This document shows, in pieces, positions 1 to 9,120 of a stretch of DNA of 64,000 nt. Position numbers and translations under genes: made by a program. Position 1 is the first letter of the stretch. Each line of letters begins with the position of its first letter. This DNA is from Chlorogloea sp. CCALA 695 (GTDB lineage Bacteria > Cyanobacteriota > Cyanobacteriia > Cyanobacteriales > Chroococcidiopsidaceae): contig NZ_PVWN01000017.1 of NCBI RefSeq assembly GCF_003003885.1, forward strand, positions 1 through 64,000, in the 5' to 3' direction. The notes beneath the pieces are model-generated. The model saw nothing but the letters and a program-made list of their open reading frames with translations, was not told where the DNA came from and ran no database searches.

Positions 1-19
1 AGATGTGTATAAGAGACAG
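1..19. other. Sequencing adapter (Nextera/Tn5 mosaic end), not genomic
   Basis: The first 19 bases read AGATGTGTATAAGAGACAG, identical to the Tn5 mosaic-end part of Nextera adapters. Translated in the third frame they give the artefactual N-terminus MCIRDR fused to the following gene. Genomic sequence should be taken to start at about base 20. The window therefore begins at the untrimmed end of an assembled contig. Confidence 0.97.
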
Positions 20-1553
20 ACCTACAAGCCCAGAACCAATCCCTGGGGAAATTCCAGCAACTATTACAGTGGAAAGATTTGAGGTAGAAGGGAGTACCGT
101 TTTTAGCCCAGAAGAATTTGCTAAAGTTCTTGCCCCTTATACCAAAAAACCAATTTCCTTTGCCGAGCTTTTTCAAGCCCGTTCTGCGGTTACTCAGTTG
201 TATATAGAGCGGGGTTATATTACTTCTGGCGCATTAATTGCGCCACAAACCCTCGGAGGTGGGGTAGTAAAAATTCAAGTAGTGGAAGGTAGTTTAGAAG
301 CTATCAATATTACTGGAAATAAAAAGTTAGATCCAAGTTATATCCGCGATCGCATTGCCATCCGTACAGGCAAACCGCTCAACCAACAACAACTTCTCAG
401 AGCCTTGCAACTACTGCAACTCAATCCCCTTATTCAAAACCTCTCGGCGGAACTTGCCACAGGTTCTCGTCCTGGCACAAATATATTAGAAGTCAATGTA
501 ACTGAAGCGCAAACAGCCCATATTCAACTACTTACAGATAATGGGCGATCGCCTAGCGTAGGTAGTTTCCGCCGTCAAGTCCAGGCAAATGAAGCCAACT
601 TATTAGGACTAGGAGACAATCTAAGCGTAGCCTACAGCAATACCGACGGCAGCAATAGTTTGGATACTAGCTACACATTGCCGCTCAATCCCCGCGACGG
701 TACTCTCAGCTTTAGTTACGGAACCTCCGCCAGCGATGTAATTGAGCGTCCTTTTAATGAACTCGATATTAATGCTAGTTCTCGCTACTACGAACTAACT
801 TTGCGTCAACCAGTTATCCAAACGCCTAGCCAAGAATTTGCTCTTGGTTTAACAGCAGCACGTAGAGAAACCGATGCTTTATTTCTTGAAGGGCTGCAAA
901 TACCCTTCCCCTCCCCCGGCGCAGACGAGCGAGGACGCACCCGCGTGTCAGCGTTGCAATTTTTTCAAGAGTGGACTGCTCGAAACAGCAACCAAGCGAT
1001 CGCCGCGCGCTCCCAATTTAGTTTAGGGATTGGCGCTCTAAATTCGACAATCAATGCAACTGAACCAGATAGCCGCTTTTTCTCTTGGCGGGGACAAGCT
1101 CAATGGGTGAGGCTTTTGGCTGCTGATACTTTGCTTTTAGTCCGTACTGATGTGCAGTTGGCAGAACGAGCGCTTGTACCTTTGGAACAGTTTGGACTTG
1201 GCGGAATCAATAGCGTTAGAGGTTATCGTCAAGATGCTTTACTCACTGATAATGGCGCTTTCACATCAGTTGAATTACGTCTGCCAATCTATCGCCGCCA
1301 AAGGCAAAGATTACTCGTGCAACTAGCACCATTTGTCGATTTCGGTACTACGTGGAACAATTCTCGTAGAAATCAGGGCAATACTTCAGAATCTAATACT
1401 TTAGCTTCTCTAGGCGTTGGTTTGCGCTGTCAATTGGGCGATTATTTTACTGCTCGATTAGATTGGGGTATTCCTTTGATTGATATTCCTTCAGGAGATA
1501 GAACATGGCAAGAAAATGGCTTATATTTCTCGCTGATTTACAACCCATTTTGA
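20..1553 (+). CDS. ShlB/FhaC/HecB-family two-partner secretion translocator (TpsB), 5' partial
   Basis: This encodes an outer-membrane TpsB pore that would export a large TpsA exoprotein from the periplasm. The readable part (about 510 residues) has a POTRA-like region at the start (FEVEGSTVFSPEEF, then a second half with the GKPLNQQQLLRALQLLQ segment), followed by an aromatic-rich 16-strand-type barrel ending in YNPF. The conserved VRGY motif of the plug loop is present (GLGGINSVRGY, bases about 1203-1226). The true start, signal peptide and any upstream TpsA gene are lost, because bases 1-19 are adapter; the apparent ATG at base 3 is an artefact. The CHAT gene downstream overlaps its 3' end, so they are probably co-transcribed. 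The family call is secure, the exported substrate unknown. Confidence 0.9.
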
Positions 1554-4195
1554 TCAACTCTTTAGCTCAAAAGGATTTAGCCAAAAAATGGAAAATTACT
1601 ACCCGTAACTTGCTAAAAGTAAGTCTAGCAGTAGTAATAGTGTGTTTGGCTCCAGAACAATTATTAGCGATCGCGCAATCTACCGCTTCTAGATCAGAAC
1701 CTCAAATTCAAGCTATAAATAACCCGGAGCTAGTCCAAAAAGGCAGAAAATTATACGAAACAGAACAGTTTTCTGAAGCGATAAAAGTTTGGCAACAAAG
1801 CTTACAAGCATACCAAGGGCAAAACGATGTAGCTAATCAGGCTATGGTTTTGAGCAATCTTTCCTTGGCTTATCAGCAACTTGGGCAATGGGAAGCAGCA
1901 ACAAAGGCGATCGCATCCAGCCTCAAATTATTGCAAGCAACTAACAAGAATCTACCAATCTTAGCCCAAGCGCTCAACACTCAAGGCAGCCTTCAACTGG
2001 CTTTAGGGCAACCTCAGCAAGCTTTAACTACTTGGACTCAAGCAACGACGGCTTATACTCAAGCCAAAGATAAAATAGGAATTGCCCGCAGTTTAATCAA
2101 TCAATCCCAAGCTTTGCAAGCATTAGGGCTTTATCGCCGCGCTTTGACAAGCTTAAACGCTGTTAATCAAAAGCTCCAAAACCAACCAGACTCTCTAGTT
2201 AAAATCGCTGGATTACGCAATCTAGGAAATGCTTTACGGGTAGTGGGCGATTTGGAACAGTCGCAGCGAATATTACAGCAAAGCTTACTATTGGCTCAAA
2301 AATTAAACTCGATTCCAGATATTGGTGCAACTTTGTTTAGCCTCGGTAATACCGCCAGAGCGCAGCCTAATAGTAAAGCTGCATTGAATTACTACAAGCA
2401 ATCTACAACAGCATCTTCTGGAACTATTAAAACCCAAGCTCAATTAAATCAGCTTGGTTTATTAGTAGAAACAAATCAATCAATCTCTGCCCAAGCCTTA
2501 TTGCCGCAAATTAGGACAGAAATCGCTAGTCTACCTTTAAGTAGTAAAGCAATATACGCTCAAATTGATTTTGCCCAGAGTCTACAAGATTTGAGTAAGC
2601 GTACAGGACAAGGAACTATATCTTTATCAGAAATTGCTCAGTTGTTGGCTAAAGCTGTAAACCAAGCTCAAAGCTTGGGAGATAAACGAGCGGAAGCTTA
2701 TGCCCTAAGTAATTTAGGCGAATTATACGAACAAACTGAACAATGGGAAAATGCCCAACAATTGACAGAAAAGTCTTTACTAATTGCTCAAGCAATTAAT
2801 GCTCCAGAGATAGCCTATCGCTCCTCGTGGCAACTAGGTAGAGTATTTAAAGCTCAAGGAAATATATCTAGTGCGATCGCAGCTTACACAGAATCAGTTA
2901 GTTTACTTAAATCCTTACGCAATGATTTAGTTGCCATCAATCCAGATGTGCAGTTCTCTTTTCGTGAAGAAGTAGAACCTGTTTATCGCGGGTTGGTTGA
3001 TTTGTTATTGAGCAAAAATGACCCAAAAGTTAGTCAAGAAAACTTAATTCAAGCACGAGCGGTAATTGAATCTCTGCAACTAGCACAGTTAGATAACTTT
3101 TTTCGGGAAGCTTGCATTGAAGCAAATTCTTTAGTGTTAATTGATCGCCTAGCCGATAGAGAAGATCAAAGCGCGGCAATTATTTACCCAATTATTTTAG
3201 GCGATCGCACCGAAGTTATCCTCAAATTACCTAACGCGCCCCTGACTCACTACACCATTGCCAAGTCTCAACCCCAAATAGAAAAAACCTTAGAAACCTT
3301 ACGTACTAAGCTAACGGAACCTGATACAGTTAAAGAAGTTAAAGCTTTATCACAACAAGTATATAGCTGGTTAATCCAACCTGTAGAGGCGCAAATAGCT
3401 GAGAGTAAAGCTAAAACTTTAGTCTTTGTACTAGATGGGGCTTTCCAAAATATTCCGATGGCCGCCTTGTATGATGGCAAACAGTATTTAATTGAAAAAT
3501 ACGCTGTAGCTCTCAGCCCTGGCTTACAGCTATTAGCATCTGAGTCCTTGCCCCAAAAAGGTCTAAAAGCATTAACGGCGGGACTCAGCGCTGCTCCAGC
3601 TAACTCTCCTTACCCGCCTTTACCATCGGTCAAAGCAGAATTTAATTTAATCGAGCAAGCTGGGATAAAAACTAATCAACTGCTAGATGGTAAATTTACT
3701 AGCAAGTCTCTAGCGGCGGCGATGGAGTCATCAGGCTTTAATATTGTTCACATTGCTACTCATGGACAATTTAGTTCCGAAGCAAAAAATACATTTATTC
3801 TAGCCTCCGATGGAGAAATTAATGTTAAGCAACTAGATACTTTACTGCGCGATGCTAATGGGAGGCAGAATCAGCGAAACCGCAATTCACCCAATGGAAT
3901 CTCCTTATTAGTTTTAAGTGCCTGCGAAACCGCCGTAGGTGACAAGCGTGCTGCTTTAGGCATGGCAGGGGTTGCAATCCGGGCGGGGGCGCGCAGTACC
4001 TTAGCGTCTTTATGGCAAATAGATGATGAAGCCACAGCCCTATTTATTGGAGAATTTTATCGAGAGTTAGCTACGAGTAAAATTACTAAAGCCGAAGCTC
4101 TCCGCCGCGCTCAGGTAAGGTTTTTAAAAAAATATCCTAATTACAGCCGCCCTAGTTATTGGGGAGCCTATGTTTTAATTGGTAATTGGCTTTAA
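1505..4195 (+). CDS. TPR-repeat protein with C-terminal CHAT (caspase-like) domain
   Basis: An 896-residue protein. A hydrophobic stretch near residues 35-56 (NLLKVSLAVVIVCLAPEQLL) looks like a signal peptide, so it is probably periplasmic. TPR helices fill about residues 75-480 (LAYQQLGQWEAA, LGNTARAQPNSKAALNYY, LGELYEQTEQWENA). The CHAT domain covers about 600-896, with the putative catalytic dyad His753 (HIATHGQF) and Cys807 (LSACETAVG). The ATG used overlaps the tpsB gene by 49 bases; a TTG at 1550, sharing TTGA with the tpsB stop, would place the signal peptide nearer the N-terminus and is a plausible true start. Co-direction and overlap with tpsB suggest one operon. Whether the protease is active, and on what, cannot be read from sequence; processing of the TpsA exoprotein is a hypothesis. 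Confidence 0.88.
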   Translation: MARKWLIFLADLQPILINSLAQKDLAKKWKITTRNLLKVSLAVVIVCLAPEQLLAIAQSTASRSEPQIQAINNPELVQKGRKLYETEQFSEAIKVWQQSLQAYQGQNDVANQAMVLSNLSLAYQQLGQWEAATKAIASSLKLLQATNKNLPILAQALNTQGSLQLALGQPQQALTTWTQATTAYTQAKDKIGIARSLINQSQALQALGLYRRALTSLNAVNQKLQNQPDSLVKIAGLRNLGNALRVVGDLEQSQRILQQSLLLAQKLNSIPDIGATLFSLGNTARAQPNSKAALNYYKQSTTASSGTIKTQAQLNQLGLLVETNQSISAQALLPQIRTEIASLPLSSKAIYAQIDFAQSLQDLSKRTGQGTISLSEIAQLLAKAVNQAQSLGDKRAEAYALSNLGELYEQTEQWENAQQLTEKSLLIAQAINAPEIAYRSSWQLGRVFKAQGNISSAIAAYTESVSLLKSLRNDLVAINPDVQFSFREEVEPVYRGLVDLLLSKNDPKVSQENLIQARAVIESLQLAQLDNFFREACIEANSLVLIDRLADREDQSAAIIYPIILGDRTEVILKLPNAPLTHYTIAKSQPQIEKTLETLRTKLTEPDTVKEVKALSQQVYSWLIQPVEAQIAESKAKTLVFVLDGAFQNIPMAALYDGKQYLIEKYAVALSPGLQLLASESLPQKGLKALTAGLSAAPANSPYPPLPSVKAEFNLIEQAGIKTNQLLDGKFTSKSLAAAMESSGFNIVHIATHGQFSSEAKNTFILASDGEINVKQLDTLLRDANGRQNQRNRNSPNGISLLVLSACETAVGDKRAALGMAGVAIRAGARSTLASLWQIDDEATALFIGEFYRELATSKITKAEALRRAQVRFLKKYPNYSRPSYWGAYVLIGNWL

Positions 4196-4205
4196 AAAGT
4201 CAAAA

Positions 4206-5105
4206 TTAATCAGGGTTATACTCACTTATTAAAGATTTTCTGTCTTTGGTATCTGTCCCCTTAATTGATTCCGAGGCTAGAGTAGATAAATCTATTGTTT
4301 TTAGTATGTTTTGCCAATCTGCTGAAGATGCGGTATCTTCTAAGTTTTGCAAGCGTATTTGCGCTAAAGTTGCTACGGTATCGTACCAAATACCATTTTC
4401 TGCATACAAAACTACTTGTTCATGTAACGACGTTGTGTTAGCTAGGCGATCACCAATAGTAGCATTAAGATTAACTCGCTGTACCCAGCCTTCTACAAAT
4501 ACCGGGCTTGCCATATTTTGACTGCAACGAACTTTAAAGTACCAACGGTACATTTTATCGACAGCTAACGGTGCAGACTCAGGAGGTAATTGCAATCTGA
4601 TAATTCCTGGTTCTTTAGGGAGCGCAATTGGAGAGCGATAAATATCGTTATCTTCCGATTGCAATACAAATTCCCCCGTAGCAGGATAAGTATAGGGAAC
4701 ATAAAATAAAAAAGTTGGATATTTCTTAACTGTTAATCCCCACACATTTGTAGCAACGATCGCATTATTTCCGTTATCGACAGACGTTTTAATACTAGGT
4801 ACTACCGCCGTTAAAGGTATATTTACATTGTTTAAACAACTTCCACGCCCCGCCGCGCCTCTTTGCCGTCCGCTAGGCGCTCCATTGCTTGGCAATTTGG
4901 GTTGAATAAAGGTTATTCTCCCCGGTCGCTTCGGTGCTTGGTTGGGCGATCGCAGGGAGGTAGGAGCAGCAACTTTGTTGACATTAACATTTTGTGCGTT
5001 TCCTTGGGTAATATAGCTGGTACTCGCAAGCACCAATACAACTATACCGAGCGATCGCTTGGCAAAGGTACGAAATTGGGTCATGTTTTCCATCGCTAAT
5101 TTCAT
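4206..5105 (-). CDS. DUF928 domain-containing secreted protein
   Basis: A 299-residue protein with a signal peptide (KRSLGIVVLVLASTSYITQGNAQ), a basic proline-rich linker (about 45-90, with RPGRITF and GRQRGAAGRGS), and a DUF928 domain at about 90-230 recognised by NIPLTAVVP, WGLTVKKYPTFLFYVPY, EFVLQSEDND and YRWYFKVRC. The family is largely cyanobacterial and has no established function; the fold is predicted to be extracytoplasmic. Internal Met5 or Met8 are alternative starts. It lies 33 bases after the CHASE2 kinase on the same strand, and its end is 10 bases from the end of the convergent CHAT gene. DUF928, CHASE2 and CHAT-TPR genes recur near each other in cyanobacteria, which suggests a shared role. 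Confidence 0.88.
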   Translation of the reverse strand: MKLAMENMTQFRTFAKRSLGIVVLVLASTSYITQGNAQNVNVNKVAAPTSLRSPNQAPKRPGRITFIQPKLPSNGAPSGRQRGAAGRGSCLNNVNIPLTAVVPSIKTSVDNGNNAIVATNVWGLTVKKYPTFLFYVPYTYPATGEFVLQSEDNDIYRSPIALPKEPGIIRLQLPPESAPLAVDKMYRWYFKVRCSQNMASPVFVEGWVQRVNLNATIGDRLANTTSLHEQVVLYAENGIWYDTVATLAQIRLQNLEDTASSADWQNILKTIDLSTLASESIKGTDTKDRKSLISEYNPD

Positions 5106-5138
5106 TCCAGTGATAGTTTTTTCTTTAAAACAGTAATA

Positions 5139-7343
5139 CTATTTAGATTTATAATTTCGGTAAATTACTATAATTATGCTTGTAAATAATAATGATAAAG
5201 CTGGGGGTACTAAAGGAACTAAGCTACCTTGAAGTAAAAGCCCGAAACACGTACTACCCAAAATAAAAAGTGTAACAGATGCCGCTAATCCTAAATATAA
5301 TATTTGCTTAAAGTACCAAGCCAACAGACCACCGACTATTGACCAAAAAGCAACCCAAAGATTTTCTAGCCATAAGTTCCACACCGATAACACAGGTCTT
5401 TGATCCAAAACAGCACTTAAAATATGACTAACCATTTGTGCTTGGATGAACACTCCTGGTGACTGTTTTTCAAAGCGCCGTTGGTTACTACTATAAGGTG
5501 TAAACCAGTAATCATTAACACTGGTTGGCGCAGTAACTCCAATAAGAACGATTCGGTCTTGCAATTGTTTTTTTGTCGCTGGGGTGAGGCGATTTTTTAA
5601 AATATCATCGAGACTAACTTGGAAAGTAATATCGGTAACTGCACGGTAAGGGCGGTAATTGAGTAGCACTTGATAACCTCTCAAGTCAGCATTTTTATAA
5701 GCCCCGCTATTATTAGCATTTAGACGACTAAAAACCACTTCACCAAATTGTAAGTTACCTTGAGGCGTAACTTTTGGGACAATACCCTCGGTAGCCAAGT
5801 AATACAGCGCTAACTGAAGACTAAAAGCATATTCGGTAGTACAAGGAGAAGTAGAGGGGGGCGTTAGATGTAGTAGCTGACGGCGAACAGTGGTATCTTC
5901 GTCAGACATAATGTCACTAAAACCAATAAATTCTGGTGATAATTCTGGTGGTGGCGCAATCCCTGGGTTATTTGTACTTGGATCGCTAATTTTACACAGA
6001 CCAATAAAATTATCGCTCTTTTGCAGGTATTTAGTTAAGTTTGGATAGGCTACACCGACGGGAACATCACGATAAATATCTAAACCGATCGCTCTTGGTT
6101 GGTATTGTTCTAATACCATTAATAATTGCTCTAAAGTGCGATCGCTTAAACTTCCTTGTCTTGGGAATTGGGCTTGAATATCAGCTTCAGTAATTGTGAC
6201 AACTAGCAGGCGAGGATCTGCTCCTTCAAGGGGTCGCAAGCGTTGTAAGCTATCACTAGCGGCTAATTCCCACGTTTCCAACGCTCCTTGCTGACGCACA
6301 CCTACAACTACGCTAGTAACTACAATGCTAGTCAGGAGCATTCGTAAACCAGTACGCCAAATTTGACGAATAGAGCTTTGGCGCTGTTGAGTACGAGTTG
6401 TTTGATTAATTGTCGTCGTAATTTGCTTCGTAGCTAGAGGTAGCCTTGTCTCGTCGTAGATATTGCCTTTAACTAAGCACTCTAAAATACTTTGCGCGTT
6501 TTGTGGTCGATTTTGGGGAAGGGGAGCTAGTAATTCGTCAATTAAATATACCAACCACTCGGAAATTTGGGACGCTTGGTTTCGCCAGATTAACTGATTA
6601 GTTTGCGGATTTTTGGGTAATTCGGCTGGATAAATCCCTGTAAGTAAATGTATAAAGGTGCGTCCCAAAGCAAAAAAGTCTGATTCTTTAACTGCTTGAC
6701 CTTCCATTTGTTCTAGGGGCGTGTATCCGGGAGAATAAACTTGAGTAATATCGCTTTGACCTAGTTTATGAACGTAAGTATGAGTAATTTCTCTAACTGT
6801 GCCAAAGTCAATTAGTACCAGTTGCCCATCTGGACGCAGCATAATATTAGAAGGCTTGATGTCTCGATGCAAAAGTTGGGCTTGATGCACCTCGCTTAAA
6901 ATACTTGTAATTTGTTTGAGCCAATTAATCGCCCTTGCTTCAGAGATTGGTTCATTTTCTTCTAGCCACTGCTTGAGATTTTGTCCCTCAATTTTCTCCA
7001 TGACCAAGCAATGCAGTTTTTTTGATTCATTGTTTGGTAAAAAAGTAAAGTATTCATATACTTTAGGAACACCCAAATTTTGCAGTTTTTGCAATACTTT
7101 TGCTTCTTGCTGCAATAGTTCGATTAATTTAGAGCGATCGCTATTTAAGACTTTTAGCACTTTTCGCGTGCTGCGATCGTCTACTTCAAAGATTTCTGTT
7201 GTATGTACTCCCGATAATTCCCGTAACGGTTTTACAAGCAGGTAACGTCCGTTAATCAGCAAAGAAGTACCACAAAACGAACACTTTTCTAAATTGTCGG
7301 GATTTTGGCGGATTTGACACCTGGGGTTGATGCAGTGACTCAT
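5139..7343 (-). CDS. CHASE2-domain Ser/Thr protein kinase with N-terminal zinc ribbon
   Basis: A 734-residue membrane signalling protein. The N-terminus has a four-cysteine zinc ribbon (C4, C9, C21, C24). The kinase domain spans about 33-295: beta3 lysine K64, alpha-C glutamate E80, HRD 159-161 with KPSN following, DFG 179-181 and an APE-like TPLEQ segment. The glycine loop (residues about 40-47, LRELSGVH) lacks GxGxxG, so ATP binding may be atypical. A transmembrane helix near 330-350 leads to an extracytoplasmic CHASE2 sensor domain (about 355-640, with DPRLLVVTITEADI and PRAIGLDIYRD), then three C-terminal transmembrane segments. It sits 23 bases after bciB and 33 before DUF928, so the three are probably one transcript. 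The ligand is unknown. Confidence 0.9.
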   Translation of the reverse strand: MSHCINPRCQIRQNPDNLEKCSFCGTSLLINGRYLLVKPLRELSGVHTTEIFEVDDRSTRKVLKVLNSDRSKLIELLQQEAKVLQKLQNLGVPKVYEYFTFLPNNESKKLHCLVMEKIEGQNLKQWLEENEPISEARAINWLKQITSILSEVHQAQLLHRDIKPSNIMLRPDGQLVLIDFGTVREITHTYVHKLGQSDITQVYSPGYTPLEQMEGQAVKESDFFALGRTFIHLLTGIYPAELPKNPQTNQLIWRNQASQISEWLVYLIDELLAPLPQNRPQNAQSILECLVKGNIYDETRLPLATKQITTTINQTTRTQQRQSSIRQIWRTGLRMLLTSIVVTSVVVGVRQQGALETWELAASDSLQRLRPLEGADPRLLVVTITEADIQAQFPRQGSLSDRTLEQLLMVLEQYQPRAIGLDIYRDVPVGVAYPNLTKYLQKSDNFIGLCKISDPSTNNPGIAPPPELSPEFIGFSDIMSDEDTTVRRQLLHLTPPSTSPCTTEYAFSLQLALYYLATEGIVPKVTPQGNLQFGEVVFSRLNANNSGAYKNADLRGYQVLLNYRPYRAVTDITFQVSLDDILKNRLTPATKKQLQDRIVLIGVTAPTSVNDYWFTPYSSNQRRFEKQSPGVFIQAQMVSHILSAVLDQRPVLSVWNLWLENLWVAFWSIVGGLLAWYFKQILYLGLAASVTLFILGSTCFGLLLQGSLVPLVPPALSLLFTSIIIVIYRNYKSK

Positions 7344-7366
7344 TGAACAACTCCAAGCTTGGCTTG

Positions 7367-8572
7367 CTATTCCGGTAAACGGTATTGAGCAACTATTTTT
7401 TTAGCAAATTCTGGCACATGAGCGTTTAATTTGTCTGGGTACTGGCGCTTGACGTAAAGGTAGTTGCGGGTAAAGTGAGAATCAATAGAAAATCTGGCGT
7501 ATTCTAAACCTTTTGGCCCAATTTTTTCTATTACTATACCCATCATTTTTGCTGCCCACATTGGCAGTGTAACCCCTTTGTCGTAAGCCGGAATACTTTG
7601 TTGTACGGCAGAAGTGCGATCGCCAGAAGACATCACTGCTTGAACTTGCAACTGATCTTGCACCAAATCTAGCATTTCTTGCCCGGTATCGTTTCGGACT
7701 ACAATCCATTGCCAGCCAAAGGGTGCGCCCATATAGCCTACTACCAAATCTGCCAGAGAATTGACATAATCAAAACAACTCATGCAAGAAGGGGCAAATA
7801 CATCCTTAAGTTGGTTTGTTTTGAGTCCGAAAAAGGGTACAGTCTCTGTCGAGCCGTCTTCATGCTTAAAGTGAACTTTATAGTCTTGCATAAATTCGTA
7901 AGACACGACAGTTTCCGGAGACTTGCTAGTAGTATTTAAAAACTTTTGCAATCCAGCGCGAGTAACGTTGTCTACACAAGGTGTACCCAGTACATAGAGC
8001 TTTTCTAAACCCAGTTGCTTTTCCACGGCTCTTAATGCCTGAATTTGGCAACCTACGCCAATTACAAGTAGCCGCTTCATCCCAGATTGCTCAATTTGTT
8101 CTAATACTGAAAGATTCGGCGAAAGTGTAGGTTTATTTACCCTAGCTTTCAAAATATCTTCAGGAGTCCGGGCAATGATTGGCATTGGTTGAAAGCGATC
8201 TTCTTTGGTATTTTGGACGCAGACAACCCCCTCAACTAAGCCTTTAGTCAGCATTTCAATCGCAATACTACTAACAATTCCCGTCCATTGCGCTCCCTCA
8301 ATTGGCTCGGTTTTCCGCGCCGCCATCATCCCCTGATTAACACCAAAATACAGTTCGTCAGCATCATCTAAATTGCGGCTGCGAGTATGGGTTTGGGTTT
8401 CTAGCTCGGCTATCTGTTGATTAATAAAAGCGCAAGCATCCTTGACATAATGAACGTAATATGTATCACATAGTCCGCATTCGCTACAAAGTTCTTTAGC
8501 TGGGCGGCGACTAGAAGATTTTAAAGCTTTTGCTTTCTTGTGGGGGGCTGAATCAGGAGAAACTAAAGTCAT
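7367..8572 (-). CDS. bciB: Ferredoxin-dependent 3,8-divinyl (proto)chlorophyllide 8-vinyl reductase, BciB type
   Basis: A 401-residue protein of the F420 hydrogenase beta-subunit (FrhB) family, corresponding to the cyanobacterial Slr1923/BciB group. It reduces the 8-vinyl group of divinyl chlorophyll precursors using reduced ferredoxin. The iron-sulfur cysteines are visible at C29, C32, C35 (LCSECGLCDTYY) and in GTPCVDN and APSCMSCFDY, consistent with two 4Fe-4S clusters plus FAD. Length is normal for the cyanobacterial enzyme. The distinction from the related hydroxymethyl chlorophyll reductase and FrpB-like proteins rests on overall resemblance. It is the first gene of a minus-strand run with the CHASE2 kinase and DUF928, an unexpected pairing for a chlorophyll gene. 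Confidence 0.87.
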   Translation of the reverse strand: MTLVSPDSAPHKKAKALKSSSRRPAKELCSECGLCDTYYVHYVKDACAFINQQIAELETQTHTRSRNLDDADELYFGVNQGMMAARKTEPIEGAQWTGIVSSIAIEMLTKGLVEGVVCVQNTKEDRFQPMPIIARTPEDILKARVNKPTLSPNLSVLEQIEQSGMKRLLVIGVGCQIQALRAVEKQLGLEKLYVLGTPCVDNVTRAGLQKFLNTTSKSPETVVSYEFMQDYKVHFKHEDGSTETVPFFGLKTNQLKDVFAPSCMSCFDYVNSLADLVVGYMGAPFGWQWIVVRNDTGQEMLDLVQDQLQVQAVMSSGDRTSAVQQSIPAYDKGVTLPMWAAKMMGIVIEKIGPKGLEYARFSIDSHFTRNYLYVKRQYPDKLNAHVPEFAKKIVAQYRLPE

Positions 8573-8881
8573 TAACGTTACTTTGACGCAAAACTGTTTT
8601 TACCTAACGATACCTTAGAGTTCGTGCTAGGTGTGTTGAGACAAGTTAAATTTACTTAATAAGTAAGCTATTGATAATTGAAGCAAGCTGAATCTTAAAA
8701 GTATAATTTTCAATATTTTTAGTTTCCAGCATAAGATTTCATTCTCTTTCATTGCTAATTAGAGAGGGTTATTTCTTAACAACATCTTTTTTTCACGTCA
8801 GTGGAAATACGTACTAAAAAAGCAATAAGAGGTGTTAGTTTTGTATTGGTAAGTAAAGCTATGGAATAAGGCTAAAAAACA
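8573..8881. promoter_or_regulatory. Divergent promoter region between bciB and the glycine-zipper pair
   Basis: This 309-base AT-rich stretch separates the divergent starts of bciB and the 69-residue protein, so it must hold both promoters. I see no gene, strong hairpin or recognisable operator. The GGAATAAGG stretch just before 8882 may act as a ribosome binding site. Confidence 0.4.
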
Positions 8882-9091
8882 ATGGCTCGAAATCGCAAGG
8901 AAGATAAGTTTGTAGAAGCTGCTGGCTTTGCAGTTGGTGGCGCAGCAGCAGGTGCGGGAGTTGCTGCAACAGTTGGGGGTATGGGTTTAGCCGTAGGAGG
9001 AACTGCGATCGCTATTGGATCGGCTCCGGTTGTAGCGGCTGGTACATTGGTTGGACTTGCTGCTTATGGTTTGAAAAAACTTTTTGATTAA
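8882..9091 (+). CDS. Small glycine/alanine-zipper membrane protein (copy 1)
   Basis: A 69-residue protein I do not recognise. After a charged head (MARNRKEDKF) nearly everything is Gly, Ala, Val and Ile with repeated small-xxx-small spacing (AGFAVGGAAAGAG, GGMGLAVGG, TAIAIGSAPVVAAG), ending in a basic-aromatic tail (LKKLFD). This is typical of glycine-zipper segments that pack tightly in membranes. It could make one long or two short hairpin helices. A similar protein starts 30 bases later, so the two form an obvious pair. Small structural membrane proteins, two-peptide bacteriocins and phage-like pore proteins all show such composition; none can be chosen from sequence. There is no double-glycine leader or transporter nearby. 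Confidence 0.75.
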   Translation: MARNRKEDKFVEAAGFAVGGAAAGAGVAATVGGMGLAVGGTAIAIGSAPVVAAGTLVGLAAYGLKKLFD

Positions 9092-9120
9092 AAGAATTTG
9101 TATATTTAGGAGAAAACAAA

